Assembly: GCF_004342485.1 (NCBI RefSeq) | Contig: NZ_SMBU01000037.1 | Span: forward strand, 1-50,403 | Direction: 5' to 3' | Source: Roseateles saccharophilus | GTDB lineage: Bacteria; Pseudomonadota; Gammaproteobacteria; Burkholderiales; Burkholderiaceae_C | Length of the DNA stretch: 50,403 nucleotides | Shown here: piece after piece, positions 35,733 through 45,972 of the stretch | How the letters are laid out: every line of letters begins with the position of its first letter | Position numbering within the stretch: the first letter of the stretch is position 1 | The notes under the pieces: model-generated | The model's database searches: none | What the model saw: the letters and a program-made list of their open reading frames with translations, nothing else | Told to the model about the DNA's origin: nothing | Made by a program: the position numbers and the translations under genes

Positions 35733-36661
35733 TGCGCGCGCTGTTGGCGCTGGTAGCGATCCTGGCCCTTGCGCTGGCCATGCAGGTGTCGGCCGTGGAG
35801 CCCCAGGGCGACACCGGCGCCCACGACCCGACGCTGCTGATGGACGGCGCGCACTGGTTCGCCTTCACGACCGGGCGGGGCATCCAGCGGCTGGAATCCC
35901 GCGACGCCGGCAAGACCTGGCGCCGCCTCGCGCCCGTCTTCAGTGAAGCCCCCGCCTGGTGGGCCGAGGCCGTGCCCGAACACCGGCGGCTGGATGTCTG
36001 GGCGCCCAAGCTTTTCGTGCATGCCGGCCGCACCTGGGTGCTGTACTCCATCTCCACCTTCGGCAAGAACCGCTCGGCCATCGGCCTGGCCAGCAGCACG
36101 GCGCCCGACGCCACCGACTGGCGCGACGACGGCCTCATCGTGCAGAGCGGCGCTGGCGACGACTTCAACGCCATCGACCCCGACGTGATGCGCGACCGCG
36201 ACGGTCGGTTGTGGATGACCTATGGCTCCTTCTGGGGCGGCATCCGCCTGACCGAGCTGGACGCGGCCACGCTGCACCCCATCGGCGAGACCCGCTTCAT
36301 CGCCCGCCACCGCGGCGGCATCGAGGCGCCGACCCTGGTGCGCCATGGCGACTGGGCCTATCTCTTCGTCTCGCACGACCTCTGCTGCCGCGGCGTCGAC
36401 AGCAGCTACAACATCCGCGTCGGCCGCGCACGCGATGTGGGCGGCCCCTTCGTCGACCGCGACGGTGTGCCCATGCTGGACGGCGGCGGCACGCTGATCG
36501 AGGCCGGCGGCAAGCGCTGGAAGGGGCCGGGCCACCAGGACGTCGTCGGCGACGTCATCGTGCGCCATGCCTACGACGCCGAAGACGGCGGCCGGCCGCA
36601 TCTGCGCATCGCGAGGCTGAGCTGGTCCGCCGACGGCTGGCCGAGCATCCAGGAAGAATGA
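35732..36661 (+). CDS. GH43 arabinan endo-1,5-alpha-L-arabinosidase, exported
   Basis: A 309-residue enzyme with a signal peptide (MRALLALVAILALALAMQVSAV, cut near residue 21). The five-bladed GH43 propeller motifs are clear: GAHDPTLLMDG (general base Asp32), DDFNAIDPDVMRDRDGRLWMTYGSFWGGI (Asp149, pKa modulator), GGIEAPTLV (general acid Glu198) and GPGHQDVV (His that completes the centre). These match endo-arabinanases, which cut the 1,5-linked arabinan backbone. It would act in the periplasm or outside. Its ATG overlaps the stop of the preceding gene, and it precedes the ABC importer, which suggests that it supplies arabino-oligosaccharides for uptake. Confidence 0.9.
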   Translation: MRALLALVAILALALAMQVSAVEPQGDTGAHDPTLLMDGAHWFAFTTGRGIQRLESRDAGKTWRRLAPVFSEAPAWWAEAVPEHRRLDVWAPKLFVHAGRTWVLYSISTFGKNRSAIGLASSTAPDATDWRDDGLIVQSGAGDDFNAIDPDVMRDRDGRLWMTYGSFWGGIRLTELDAATLHPIGETRFIARHRGGIEAPTLVRHGDWAYLFVSHDLCCRGVDSSYNIRVGRARDVGGPFVDRDGVPMLDGGGTLIEAGGKRWKGPGHQDVVGDVIVRHAYDAEDGGRPHLRIARLSWSADGWPSIQEE

Positions 36662-36677
36662 TGAACCGGAGACCCAC

Positions 36678-37765
<1,088 letters not shown>

Positions 37766-37769
<4 letters not shown>

Positions 37770-38656
37770 GTGCCGCAACCGTCGGCCTGCGCGCCCCGCG
37801 CCCCGCCTACGCCTTCTTTGTCCTGCCCTTCGTCGCCATCTACGCCCTGCTGTTGCTTTGGCCCCTGGCCAAGGGCGTGTGGATCAGCTTCCACGACCAC
37901 GACCTGCTGTCCGACGACAGCCTCTGGGTGGGCCTGGGCAACTACCGGGAACTGCTCAACGACGAGGTCTTCCACCAGGTCGTGTGGAACACGATCCGCT
38001 TCGTCGCGATCAGCACGCCCATCTTCGTGGTCCTGTCGCTGGCACTGGCGCTCGCCCTCAACCGCCCCGGCAGGCTCGCCGCGCTGCTGCGTGCCACCTT
38101 CTTCTGCGCATCGGTGTTCTCGGTGACGCTGATCACCCTCGTGTGGAAGCTCGCGCTGATGCCCGAGCGCGGCCTCGTCGCCCAGCTGTTCGCGGCCCTC
38201 GGCATCCCCGAGCTGCCGCTGCTGACCAGCGACAACCTCGCTCTGCTGACCATCGCCCTCGTCACCGTCTGGTGGATCATCGGCCTGCCGATGATCCTCT
38301 TCCTGTCGGCCCTGCAGCAGATCCCCTCCGACATCTACGAGGCCGCCGCGCTGGACAACACGCCGCGCTGGCGCGTGCTGACCCACATCACGCTGCCCAG
38401 CCTGAAGCGCGCCATCGTCCTCGTCGCGCTGATCGAGGTGATCCGCGAGTTCCAGGTCTTCCCGCAGATCATGCTGATGACCAATGGCGGGCCCAACAAC
38501 ACGACCCGCTCCATCGTGCAGTTCATCTACGAGCAGGCCTTCATGCAGCTCTCCCTGGGCTACGCGACGGCTGCCTCGCAGGTGCTGCTGGCCATCATGC
38601 TGGTGGGCGTCTCGGCCCAACTCTGGCTGGAACGCGACAAGGGAGGCCAGCGATGA
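37766..38656 (+). CDS. sugar ABC transporter permease (MalF-like)
   Basis: A 296-residue inner-membrane permease with about six helices, the first at PAYAFFVLPFVAIYALLLLWPL. The EAA cytoplasmic loop that contacts the ATPase reads DIYEAAALDNTPRWRVLTHITLPSLK. It pairs with the next gene to form the translocation channel. It overlaps both neighbours by four bases (ATGA), so subunit synthesis is tightly coupled. Placement among arabinan enzymes suggests arabino-oligosaccharides as substrate. Confidence 0.94.
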
Positions 38657-39489
38657 ACCCCTTGCTGAGACGCGGCTGGTTCGACCGCCTCGTGATGGCC
38701 GGCCTGACGCTGCTGGCCCTGGCCTGGATCGCACCGCTCTTGTGGGTGCTGGCGCTCTCGTTCAAGCCCAACGAGTTCCTGCTGCGCCACACCGACGTCT
38801 TCCTCGCGCCGCCCTACACGCTGGCCAACTACCTGGACATCCTGCAGACCTCGCAGGTGTTCCGCTGGCTGGGCAACAGCGCGGCGGTGGCGCTGCTGCA
38901 GACGGTCGGCGTGCTCATCCTGTCGTCGCTGGCCGGCTATGGCTTCGCACGCTGCGAGTTCCCCGGCAGGCGGGCGCTCTTCGCCCTCGTCATGTTCGGC
39001 CTCGCGGTGCCGGCGCAGTCGGTCTTCATCCCGCTGCACCGGCTGTTCTCGGACTGGAACCTGCAGAACACGCTGGCCGGCCTCGCGCTGCCGGGCCTGG
39101 CCGCGCCCTTCGGCGTCTACCTGATGACGCAGTACTTCAAGGCCATCCCGACCGAGCTGGAGGAGGCCGCGCTGCTGGACAACGCCTCGCGCTTCAAGAC
39201 CTTCTTCAGCATCGTGCTGCCGCTGACGCTGCCGGCCCAGGCCACGCTGGGCATCTTCACCTTCCTGGCCTGCTGGAACGACTACCTCTGGCCCCTCGTC
39301 ATCGCGACCAAGCCCGAGATGTACACGCTGACCCGCGGCCTCGCCTCCACGCAGACCAACTTCGCGCAGTCGGAGGGTTTGGGCTTCCTGATGGCCCAGG
39401 CCGTGTTCGCCGGCCTGCCCGCGCTGATGCTCTATCTCTTCTTCCAGCGCCACCTCGTCACCGCGGTCGCCGGAACGGGCAAGTCATGA
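38653..39489 (+). CDS. sugar ABC transporter permease (MalG-like)
   Basis: A 278-residue permease with six predicted helices starting LVMAGLTLLALAWIAPLLWVLALSF. The EAA loop reads ELEEAALLDNASRFKTFFSIVLPLTLP. FMNSAAVALL-type LGNSAAVALLQTVGVLILSSLAGYGFAR is the family signature at the helix 2-3 region. It is the second channel subunit. The ATG at 38653 overlaps the upstream permease by four bases, and its stop overlaps the binding-protein start, in the order ATPase, permease, permease, binding protein. Confidence 0.94.
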   Translation: MNPLLRRGWFDRLVMAGLTLLALAWIAPLLWVLALSFKPNEFLLRHTDVFLAPPYTLANYLDILQTSQVFRWLGNSAAVALLQTVGVLILSSLAGYGFARCEFPGRRALFALVMFGLAVPAQSVFIPLHRLFSDWNLQNTLAGLALPGLAAPFGVYLMTQYFKAIPTELEEAALLDNASRFKTFFSIVLPLTLPAQATLGIFTFLACWNDYLWPLVIATKPEMYTLTRGLASTQTNFAQSEGLGFLMAQAVFAGLPALMLYLFFQRHLVTAVAGTGKS

Positions 39490-40820
39490 TGAAGCGCCTT
39501 TGCCTCATGCTCTGCACGGCCCTGCTCGCGGCCTGCAGCGCCCACACGCCCGACCCGGGCAAGACCGAGATCACGCTGATGCGCTTCTTCGGCAGCTGCG
39601 AGGCGCAGTACGGCCAGGTGGTGAAGGCCTCCGAAGGCGTCGGCGAATGCGGCATCGTCACGGCCCTGGTCAACGAGTTCAACGCGACCAACACCGACGG
39701 CATCGTCGTGCGCACGCAGATCGGCGAGTGGGGGCCCTACTACGACCAGCTCACCGCCCGCCTCGTCGCCAAGGACATCCCGGCCGTCGCCGTCATGCAC
39801 GAATCGGCCCTCGGCGACTATGTGCGCCGCAAGCTCGTGCTGCCGCTGGATGCGGACTTCGCCCGCATCGGCATAGCCAAGGCCGACTTCACCGAGCACG
39901 CCGCACGTGGCACCTCGTTCAACGGCCAGACCTATGCCCTGCCCTTCGACACCTGGGCCTGGCTCTGGCACATCAACACGCGGCTGATGAAGCAGGCCGG
40001 GCTGATGGGCGCCGACGGCAGGCCGCTGCTGCCGCATTCGCCCGAGGAGCTGCTGGCCCAGGCGCGGCAGTTCAGGCAGCGCACCGGCAAGCCCTATTTC
40101 GCGTGGGCGGTGGCCAACGAGACGGCGGCCAACGACCGCACTTTTCTGACCCTGGTCGCGCAGCAGGGCGCCCAGCTGTTCTCGGCGGACGGCAAGACCA
40201 TCCAGATGCACCAGCCGGCCGTCACCAATGCACTGACGCTGCTGCAGCGCCTCTACGCGGAAGGCCTGGTCAAACCCAACCTGGACTACGCCGCGGCCAA
40301 CCAGGCCTTCCTGAACGGCGAGGCCGGGGTCGTCGTCGTCGGCACCTGGACCATCGACCAGTTCCTGCGCGAGTCGCGCAAGGCCGATTCGCCGCTGAAG
40401 GGCGGCTACACGGTCGTGCCCTTCCCCCAGCTCTACGAGCGGCCGGCCGTGTTCGCCGACGGCCACTCCTGGGCGCTGTTCAAGGGTGGCACGACCGACG
40501 CCAAGGGCCACGAAGCGGCGCTGAAGTTCCTGAAGTTCATCTGGGACCACAGCGCCGAGTGGTCGCGCACCGGCCACCTGCCGGTGCGCCAGTCGGTGGC
40601 GGGCAGCGCGGCCTTCCGCGCGCTGCCACTGCGCGAGCCGCTGGCCGAGATCACCCGCACCGGCATCGGCATGCCGGGCAATGTGCCGACGCAGCGCGCC
40701 ATCGAACTGCTGATCGGCGAGGACGTGGCCAATCTGATGCTGTCGGCCAAGCCGGTCGACGACGTACAGGCCAGCGTCGAGAAACGCGTCAACACCGCCC
40801 TGAAGAAAGCCCGCCGCTGA
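39486..40820 (+). CDS. sugar ABC transporter substrate-binding lipoprotein
   Basis: A 444-residue solute-binding protein of the extracellular family 1 type. MMKRLCLMLCTALLAACSAHT has a lipobox (LAAC) so the protein is probably tethered. Features typical of the family: EITLMRFFGSCEAQYGQ, YYDQLTARLVAKDIPAVAVMHESALGDYVRRKLVLPLD, and FNGQTYALPFDTWAWLWHINTRLMKQAG, which lies at the ligand site. The ATG at 39486 gives two Met in a row (ATGATG); either is possible. It is the recognition component of the CUT1 importer, predicted by context to bind arabinose or arabino-oligosaccharides. Confidence 0.92.
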   Translation: MMKRLCLMLCTALLAACSAHTPDPGKTEITLMRFFGSCEAQYGQVVKASEGVGECGIVTALVNEFNATNTDGIVVRTQIGEWGPYYDQLTARLVAKDIPAVAVMHESALGDYVRRKLVLPLDADFARIGIAKADFTEHAARGTSFNGQTYALPFDTWAWLWHINTRLMKQAGLMGADGRPLLPHSPEELLAQARQFRQRTGKPYFAWAVANETAANDRTFLTLVAQQGAQLFSADGKTIQMHQPAVTNALTLLQRLYAEGLVKPNLDYAAANQAFLNGEAGVVVVGTWTIDQFLRESRKADSPLKGGYTVVPFPQLYERPAVFADGHSWALFKGGTTDAKGHEAALKFLKFIWDHSAEWSRTGHLPVRQSVAGSAAFRALPLREPLAEITRTGIGMPGNVPTQRAIELLIGEDVANLMLSAKPVDDVQASVEKRVNTALKKARR

Positions 40821-42343
40821 TGTTTGAAGCTTCGCTCACCGTCGACCGCGACTTCGCCCTCGCGCCGCTGGACCGCCGCCTGTTCGGCGTCTTCGTCGAG
40901 CACCTCGGCCGCTGCGTCTACTCTGGGCTTTACGAGCCGGGCCACCCGACCGCCGACGAGCAGGGCTTTCGCGGCGACGTGGCCGAGCTGACGAAGGAGC
41001 TGGGCGCGACCCTCGTTCGCTACCCCGGCGGCAACTTCATGTCGGGCTACAACTGGGAGGACGGCGTCGGTCCCAAGGACCAGCGCCCGCGCCGCCTGGA
41101 CCTGGCCTGGTTCTCCACCGAGACCAACCAGGTCGGCACGCACGAGTTCATGCACTGGTGTCGCAAGGTCGGCATCGAGCCCATGTTCGGCGTCAACCTC
41201 GGCACCCGCGGGCCGGACGAGGCCCGCCATTACCTCGAATACTGCAACCACCCCGGCGGCACGGCGCTGTCGGACCTGCGCCGCGCGCACGGGGCCGAGG
41301 AGCCGCTGGGCATCAAGTTCTGGTGCCTGGGCAACGAGATGGACGGTCCCTGGCAGATCTGCCAGAAGACACCCGACGAATACGGTCGCATCGCCAAGGA
41401 GACGGCCAAGCTGATGCGCTGGGTGGACCCGAGCATCGAGCTGGCCGCCTGCGGCTCCTCGGCCTACGACATGCCGAGCTACGGCGCCTGGGAAGACCGC
41501 GTGCTGGAGCACTGCTTCGAGCAGGTGGACTATCTGTCGCTGCACAGCTATTTCGTGAAGCCGCCGGCGGACACATCCACCGAGAGCTTCTTCGCGCAGA
41601 TCGAGACGAATGCGCGCTACATCGAGGACACGGTGGCGATTGCGGATGCGGTGGCGACGCGCAAGCGGTCGAGCAAGCGGCTGATGCTGTCTTTCGACGA
41701 GTGGAACGTCTGGTACCGCGCCCGCCACGGCGAGCACCTGAAACAGGCCGGCTGGCCCGAGGCGCCGCGCCTGCTGGAAGAGGTCTACACGGCCGAGGAC
41801 GCGCTGCTGATCGGCGGCATGCTGACGATGATGATGAACCATGCCGACCGCCTGAAGGTGGCCTGCATGGCCCAGCTGTGCAATGTCATCGCGCCCATCA
41901 TGACCGAGCCCGGCGGGCCGGCCTGGCGGCAGACCATTTTTCATCCCTTCGCGCAGGCGGCGCGCTGGGCGCACGGCGACGTGCTGCGGCCTGTCGTCAA
42001 GTCGCCCGGCTGTGCGAACGCGAAGCACGGCGAGCTGCCCTGGCTGTGCGCCAGCGTCGTCGACGACGCGTCCACCGGGCAGACGGCGGTCTTCCTGCTG
42101 AACCGCCACCTCACCGAAGAGATGGACCTGGGCATCACGCTGCGCGGCCTGGGCGCCGGCCGCGAGCTGGTGCAGGCCGAGCAGCTGCATTCGGCCGACC
42201 TCCATGCCGCCAACACCATCGACGCGCCCGACCGCGTCGCGCCCCAGCCGCTGGCCGGCATCGCCATCGACGGCGAGCAGCTGCGCGTGAAGCTCAAGCC
42301 GGCGTCGTGGAACGTCATCGTCACGAAGGCAGTTCGCGCATGA
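40820..42343 (+). CDS. GH51 alpha-N-arabinofuranosidase
   Basis: A 507-residue GH51 enzyme lacking a signal peptide, so it acts in the cytoplasm on imported oligosaccharides. The (beta/alpha)8 core runs GVFVEHLGRCVYSGLYEPGH, ATLVRYPGGNFMSGYNWEDGVGP, then KFWCLGNEMDGPWQ with acid/base Glu173 and MLSFDEWNVWYR with nucleophile Glu294. The C-terminal beta domain follows from about 380. It releases terminal L-arabinofuranose with retention. It overlaps the binding-protein stop by one base (TGATG) and the next gene by four, within one long operon. Confidence 0.95.
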   Translation: MFEASLTVDRDFALAPLDRRLFGVFVEHLGRCVYSGLYEPGHPTADEQGFRGDVAELTKELGATLVRYPGGNFMSGYNWEDGVGPKDQRPRRLDLAWFSTETNQVGTHEFMHWCRKVGIEPMFGVNLGTRGPDEARHYLEYCNHPGGTALSDLRRAHGAEEPLGIKFWCLGNEMDGPWQICQKTPDEYGRIAKETAKLMRWVDPSIELAACGSSAYDMPSYGAWEDRVLEHCFEQVDYLSLHSYFVKPPADTSTESFFAQIETNARYIEDTVAIADAVATRKRSSKRLMLSFDEWNVWYRARHGEHLKQAGWPEAPRLLEEVYTAEDALLIGGMLTMMMNHADRLKVACMAQLCNVIAPIMTEPGGPAWRQTIFHPFAQAARWAHGDVLRPVVKSPGCANAKHGELPWLCASVVDDASTGQTAVFLLNRHLTEEMDLGITLRGLGAGRELVQAEQLHSADLHAANTIDAPDRVAPQPLAGIAIDGEQLRVKLKPASWNVIVTKAVRA

Positions 42344-43284
42344 GCATCAGCTGGACCAACCCCCTCGTCGAGCAGCGCGCCGACCCGCATCTGAGCCGGG
42401 TCGACGGCCGCTACTGGTTCACCGCGTCGGTGCCGAGCTACGACGCCATCGAGATCCGCAGCGCCGACAGCATCGCAGGCCTCGCGACCGCCACCCCCAA
42501 GGTCATCTGGCGCAAGCACGACAGCGGCCCGATGAGCTATCACGTGTGGGCCCCCGAACTGCACCGCATAGCCGGCCGCTGGTTCGTCTACTTCGCGGCC
42601 AGCGAACGCGGCGACATCTGGAAGCTGCGCATGTATGTGCTCGAGTGCTCGGGGCAAGACCCGCTGCGCGACGCCTGGGTGGAGCGCGGCCAGATCCTCA
42701 CGCCCGAAGAGGGCTTCTCGCTGGACGCGACGCCCTTCGAGCATGGCGGCCGGCACTACCTCTGCTGGGCGCAGAAGAGCCCGCCGACGGAAAGCAACCT
42801 CTACCTCGCCGAACTGGCCAACCCGTGGACGCTGAAGTCCGCACCCGTCTGCATCAGTCGCCCCGATCTGGCCTGGGAGCGTATCGGCTTCCACGTCAAC
42901 GAAGGTCCGGCCGTGCTGAAGCGCCACGGCCGCGTCTTCATCGCCTACTCCGCCGCGGCGACCGATGCCAACTACTGCATGGGCCTGCTGTGGGCGGACG
43001 AGGGCGCCAACCTGCTGGACCGCCACAGCTGGCAGAAGTCGCCACTGCCGGTGTTCAGGACCAACGAGGCCGCGGGCCAGTTCGGGCCCGGCCACAACAG
43101 CTTCACGACGACGCCGGACGGCCGCACCGACCTGATCGTCTACCACGCGCGCAACTACAGCGACATCGTCGGTGACCCGCTCAACGACCCCAATCGCCAC
43201 GCGCGCGTGCAGGCCTTGGCCTGGCGCGCCGACGGCTTTCCCGACTTCGGCACGCCGGTGGCCGATGGCCTCTACACCCTCTGA
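42340..43284 (+). CDS. GH43 family glycoside hydrolase (arabinofuranosidase-like)
   Basis: A 314-residue GH43 propeller without a signal peptide. Catalytic positions: RADPHLS (base Asp15), GFSLDATPFEH (Asp129) and HVNEGPAVL (acid Glu188). SYHVWAPELHRIAGRWFVYFAAS is the usual blade-2 motif. The N-E-G-P type acid motif resembles exo-acting arabinofuranosidase or arabinobiosidase subfamilies rather than endo-arabinanase, so it complements the exported GH43 upstream. It overlaps the GH51 stop by four bases and ends eight bases before GH97. Exact linkage specificity cannot be told from the sequence. Confidence 0.88.
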   Translation: MSISWTNPLVEQRADPHLSRVDGRYWFTASVPSYDAIEIRSADSIAGLATATPKVIWRKHDSGPMSYHVWAPELHRIAGRWFVYFAASERGDIWKLRMYVLECSGQDPLRDAWVERGQILTPEEGFSLDATPFEHGGRHYLCWAQKSPPTESNLYLAELANPWTLKSAPVCISRPDLAWERIGFHVNEGPAVLKRHGRVFIAYSAAATDANYCMGLLWADEGANLLDRHSWQKSPLPVFRTNEAAGQFGPGHNSFTTTPDGRTDLIVYHARNYSDIVGDPLNDPNRHARVQALAWRADGFPDFGTPVADGLYTL

Positions 43285-43291
43285 GATCGCC

Positions 43292-45187
43292 ATGCGCCTG
43301 ACTGCATCGCTGCTGCTCGCCCTGCCCGCCCTGGCTCACGCGCTGAGCAGCCCCGACGGCCGGCTCCGGGTCGACGTGTCGATCAACCCCGCGCAGCAGC
43401 TCGTCTACACGGTGCAGCGCGCTGGCGAGCCGGTGCTGCTGGCCTCGCGCCTGGGCCTGGTGCTGGAGGAAGGCGACTTCGCGAACGGCCTCAGCCTCGC
43501 CGCCGCCTCGCCCGTGAAGCCGCACCACGAGCACTACACATTGACCGCCGGCAAGCGCAGCAGCGTCGAGGTCCGCGCCAATGAGCAGAGCTTCACCGTC
43601 GCCAACGCCGCCGGCCAGAAGCTGTTGCTGACGCTGCGCGCCTCCAACGACGGCCTGGCCCTGCGCTACACGGTGGGCGGCGCCGGCCCCAAGCATTTCA
43701 GGGACGAGGCGACGAGCTTTGCCTTCGCGCCCGAGGCACGCGCCTGGCTGCAGCCCATGTCCGTCGCCAAGACGGGCTGGAAGCGCACCAACCCGTCCTA
43801 CGAGGAGCATTACCAGACCGATATCGCCGTCGGCACGCCGGCGCCCACGCAGGCCGGCTGGGTCTTCCCCGCGCTGTTCCGCGCCGGCGCCAACTGGGTC
43901 GCGCTGACCGAGGCCGGCATGGACGGGCGCTTCCATGCGTCGCGCCTGCAGGCCGACTCGGCCGGCGGCGTCTACCGCATCGGCCTGCCTGACCCCAGCG
44001 AGATCTTCACCGGCGGCCATCTGCTGGCTCAGATGGACGGTCCGCTGACGACGCCCTGGCGCGTACTCGCCATCGGCCCGCTGAAGACGGTCATGGAGTC
44101 GACGCTGGGCACCGACCTGGCCGCGCCGGCCATTCCCTTCGACAAGAGCAAGCTCAAGCCCGGCCCCGCGTCCTGGAGCTGGGCGCTGCTGAAGGACGAG
44201 GGCACGGTGTTCGACGTGCAGAAGCGCTTCGTCGACTACGCCGCCGACATGCACTGGCCCTACACGCTGGTGGACGCCGACTGGGACCGCAGGATCGGCG
44301 ACGCGAAGATGAAGGAACTGGCCGACTACGCGGCCACCAAGGGCGTCGGGCTTCTCGCCTGGTACAACTCCTCGGGCGCCTGGAACGACACCGAGTACAG
44401 CCCCAAGAGCGCACTGCTGACCGCCGCCGACCGCCAGCGCGAATTCGCGCGGCTCAAGGCCCTCGGCGTGAAGGGCATGAAGATCGACTTCTTCGGCGGC
44501 GACGGCGCCTCCATGCAGGCCTATTACATCGACCTGCTGAAGGAGACCGCCGCGACCGGCCTGCTCCTCAACTTCCACGGCGCGACGCTGCCGCGCGGCT
44601 GGGCCCGCACCTACCCCAACCTGCTGACGACCGAGGCCGTGAAAGGGCTGGAATACACGACCTTCACGCAGGAGGACCAGGACAAGGTGGCCCGCCATGC
44701 GGCCATGCTGCCCTTCGCGCGCAACCTCTTCGATCCCATGGACTTCACGCCCCTGGTGTTCGGCGACATCCCCAACATCCGGCGCGCCACGCGCAACGGT
44801 TTCGAGCTGGCCGAGAGCGTCATCTTCCTGTCGGGCATCCAGCATTACGCCGAGAAGCCCGAGGGCATGGCCACGGCGCCGGCCTATGTGAAGACGCTGT
44901 TGCGCGAGCTGCCGCGGCATTGGGACGAGGTGCGCTTCCTGGCCGGCGAGCCCGGCCGCTACGTCGTGCTGGCGCGCCGCGCCGGACGGCAATGGTTCAT
45001 CGCCGGCCTGAACGCCGACGAGGAGGCACGCGAAGTGCGGCTCGACCTCGCCTGGCTGGGCCGGCGCGCCGGCCAGCTGGTCACCGATGGCGAAGGCCCG
45101 CGCGACTTCGCCGAATCCCGCCTTGCCGCGCCGCAGGCCACACTCATGCTGGCGCCCCACGGCGGCTTCGTCGCGCGCTTTCGATAA
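43292..45187 (+). CDS. GH97 family glycoside hydrolase
   Basis: A 631-residue exported enzyme (signal MRLTASLLLALPALAHA). It has an N-terminal beta-supersandwich (residues about 20-270), a barrel and a C-terminal beta domain, as in GH97. The barrel reads VGLLAWYNSSGAWNDTEYSP, KGMKIDFFGGDGASMQAYY with Asp399 in the nucleophile position of retaining GH97 enzymes (Glu-based inverting members differ), LLNFHGATLPRGW, and LTTEAVKGLEY with Glu448 as possible acid. Known GH97 activities are alpha-glucosidase, alpha-galactosidase and, in an arabinan-type locus of Bacteroides, beta-L-arabinopyranosidase. In this arabinose locus either of the last two is plausible. The stop overlaps the GntR start by one base (TAATG). 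Confidence 0.9.
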   Translation: MRLTASLLLALPALAHALSSPDGRLRVDVSINPAQQLVYTVQRAGEPVLLASRLGLVLEEGDFANGLSLAAASPVKPHHEHYTLTAGKRSSVEVRANEQSFTVANAAGQKLLLTLRASNDGLALRYTVGGAGPKHFRDEATSFAFAPEARAWLQPMSVAKTGWKRTNPSYEEHYQTDIAVGTPAPTQAGWVFPALFRAGANWVALTEAGMDGRFHASRLQADSAGGVYRIGLPDPSEIFTGGHLLAQMDGPLTTPWRVLAIGPLKTVMESTLGTDLAAPAIPFDKSKLKPGPASWSWALLKDEGTVFDVQKRFVDYAADMHWPYTLVDADWDRRIGDAKMKELADYAATKGVGLLAWYNSSGAWNDTEYSPKSALLTAADRQREFARLKALGVKGMKIDFFGGDGASMQAYYIDLLKETAATGLLLNFHGATLPRGWARTYPNLLTTEAVKGLEYTTFTQEDQDKVARHAAMLPFARNLFDPMDFTPLVFGDIPNIRRATRNGFELAESVIFLSGIQHYAEKPEGMATAPAYVKTLLRELPRHWDEVRFLAGEPGRYVVLARRAGRQWFIAGLNADEEAREVRLDLAWLGRRAGQLVTDGEGPRDFAESRLAAPQATLMLAPHGGFVARFR

Positions 45188-45969
45188 TGAAGGCCTTATT
45201 CACCAGCCTGCCGCCGATGCGAACCCGAGCGGACCATTCCACCTACAGCGCCCAGCCCGAGGGCAAGAGCCAGCACGGCCGCATCGTCAGCGAGCTGGGT
45301 CTGGCCATCGTGCGCGGCGAACTGCAGCCCGGCGACAAGCTGCCGCCCGAGGCCCAGCTGCTGGAGCGCTACGAGATCAGCCGCCCCGTGCTGCGCGAGG
45401 CCGTGCGCGTGCTCGTGGCCAAGGGCCTGGTGGTGTCGCGCCAGCGCGCCGGCGCCATCGTGCGCCCGCGCAACGAGTGGCACATGCTGGACCCCGACGT
45501 GCTGTACTGGCTCATCCAGGCCCAGCCCCAGCGCGACTTCGTGCAGGCGCTGCTCGAGGTGCGCCAGATCTTCGAACCCGCCGCCGCTGCCTTGGCCGCA
45601 CGCGCGGCCAGCGACGAGCAACTGGCCGGCATCGCCACCGCCTACGAAGGCATGGCCGCCGCCAGGACCACGGCCGAGCTGCTGGAGCCCGACCTGGCCT
45701 TCCACCGCCGCATCGCCGAGGCCACCGGCAACGACCTGCTGGCCTATATCGGCAACATGCTGTCGCTGGCGCTGCGCGAGTCCATCATCCTGTCCAGCCA
45801 GTTGCCCAACACGCACGAGCTCTCGCTGCCGCGCCACAAGGCCATCCTGACGGCACTGCAGGCCCGCGACCCGCTCGGCGCCCGCCAGGCCACGCTGGTG
45901 CAGCTGGACGAGACCGAGACCGACCTCAGCAACGTGCTGGCCAGTGACGGCCGCGTCAATCTCGCCTGA
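45187..45969 (+). CDS. FadR-family GntR transcriptional regulator
   Basis: A 260-residue regulator. The winged helix-turn-helix spans about residues 30-95 (IVSELGLAIVRGELQPGDKLPPEAQLLERYEISRPVLREAVRVLVAKGLVVSRQRAG). The FCD ligand domain follows with metal-binding-type residues: LLEVRQIFEPAAAAL, PDLAFHRRIAEATGNDLL and LSLPRHKAILTALQARD. FCD regulators usually respond to small organic acids or sugars. It is cotranslated with GH97 (TAATG). The two TAGTCATACTTT repeats at the divergent promoter match the FadR-subfamily binding pattern, so it is the best candidate regulator of both arms. Confidence 0.9.
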   Translation: MKALFTSLPPMRTRADHSTYSAQPEGKSQHGRIVSELGLAIVRGELQPGDKLPPEAQLLERYEISRPVLREAVRVLVAKGLVVSRQRAGAIVRPRNEWHMLDPDVLYWLIQAQPQRDFVQALLEVRQIFEPAAAALAARAASDEQLAGIATAYEGMAAARTTAELLEPDLAFHRRIAEATGNDLLAYIGNMLSLALRESIILSSQLPNTHELSLPRHKAILTALQARDPLGARQATLVQLDETETDLSNVLASDGRVNLA

Positions 45970-45972
45970 GCC

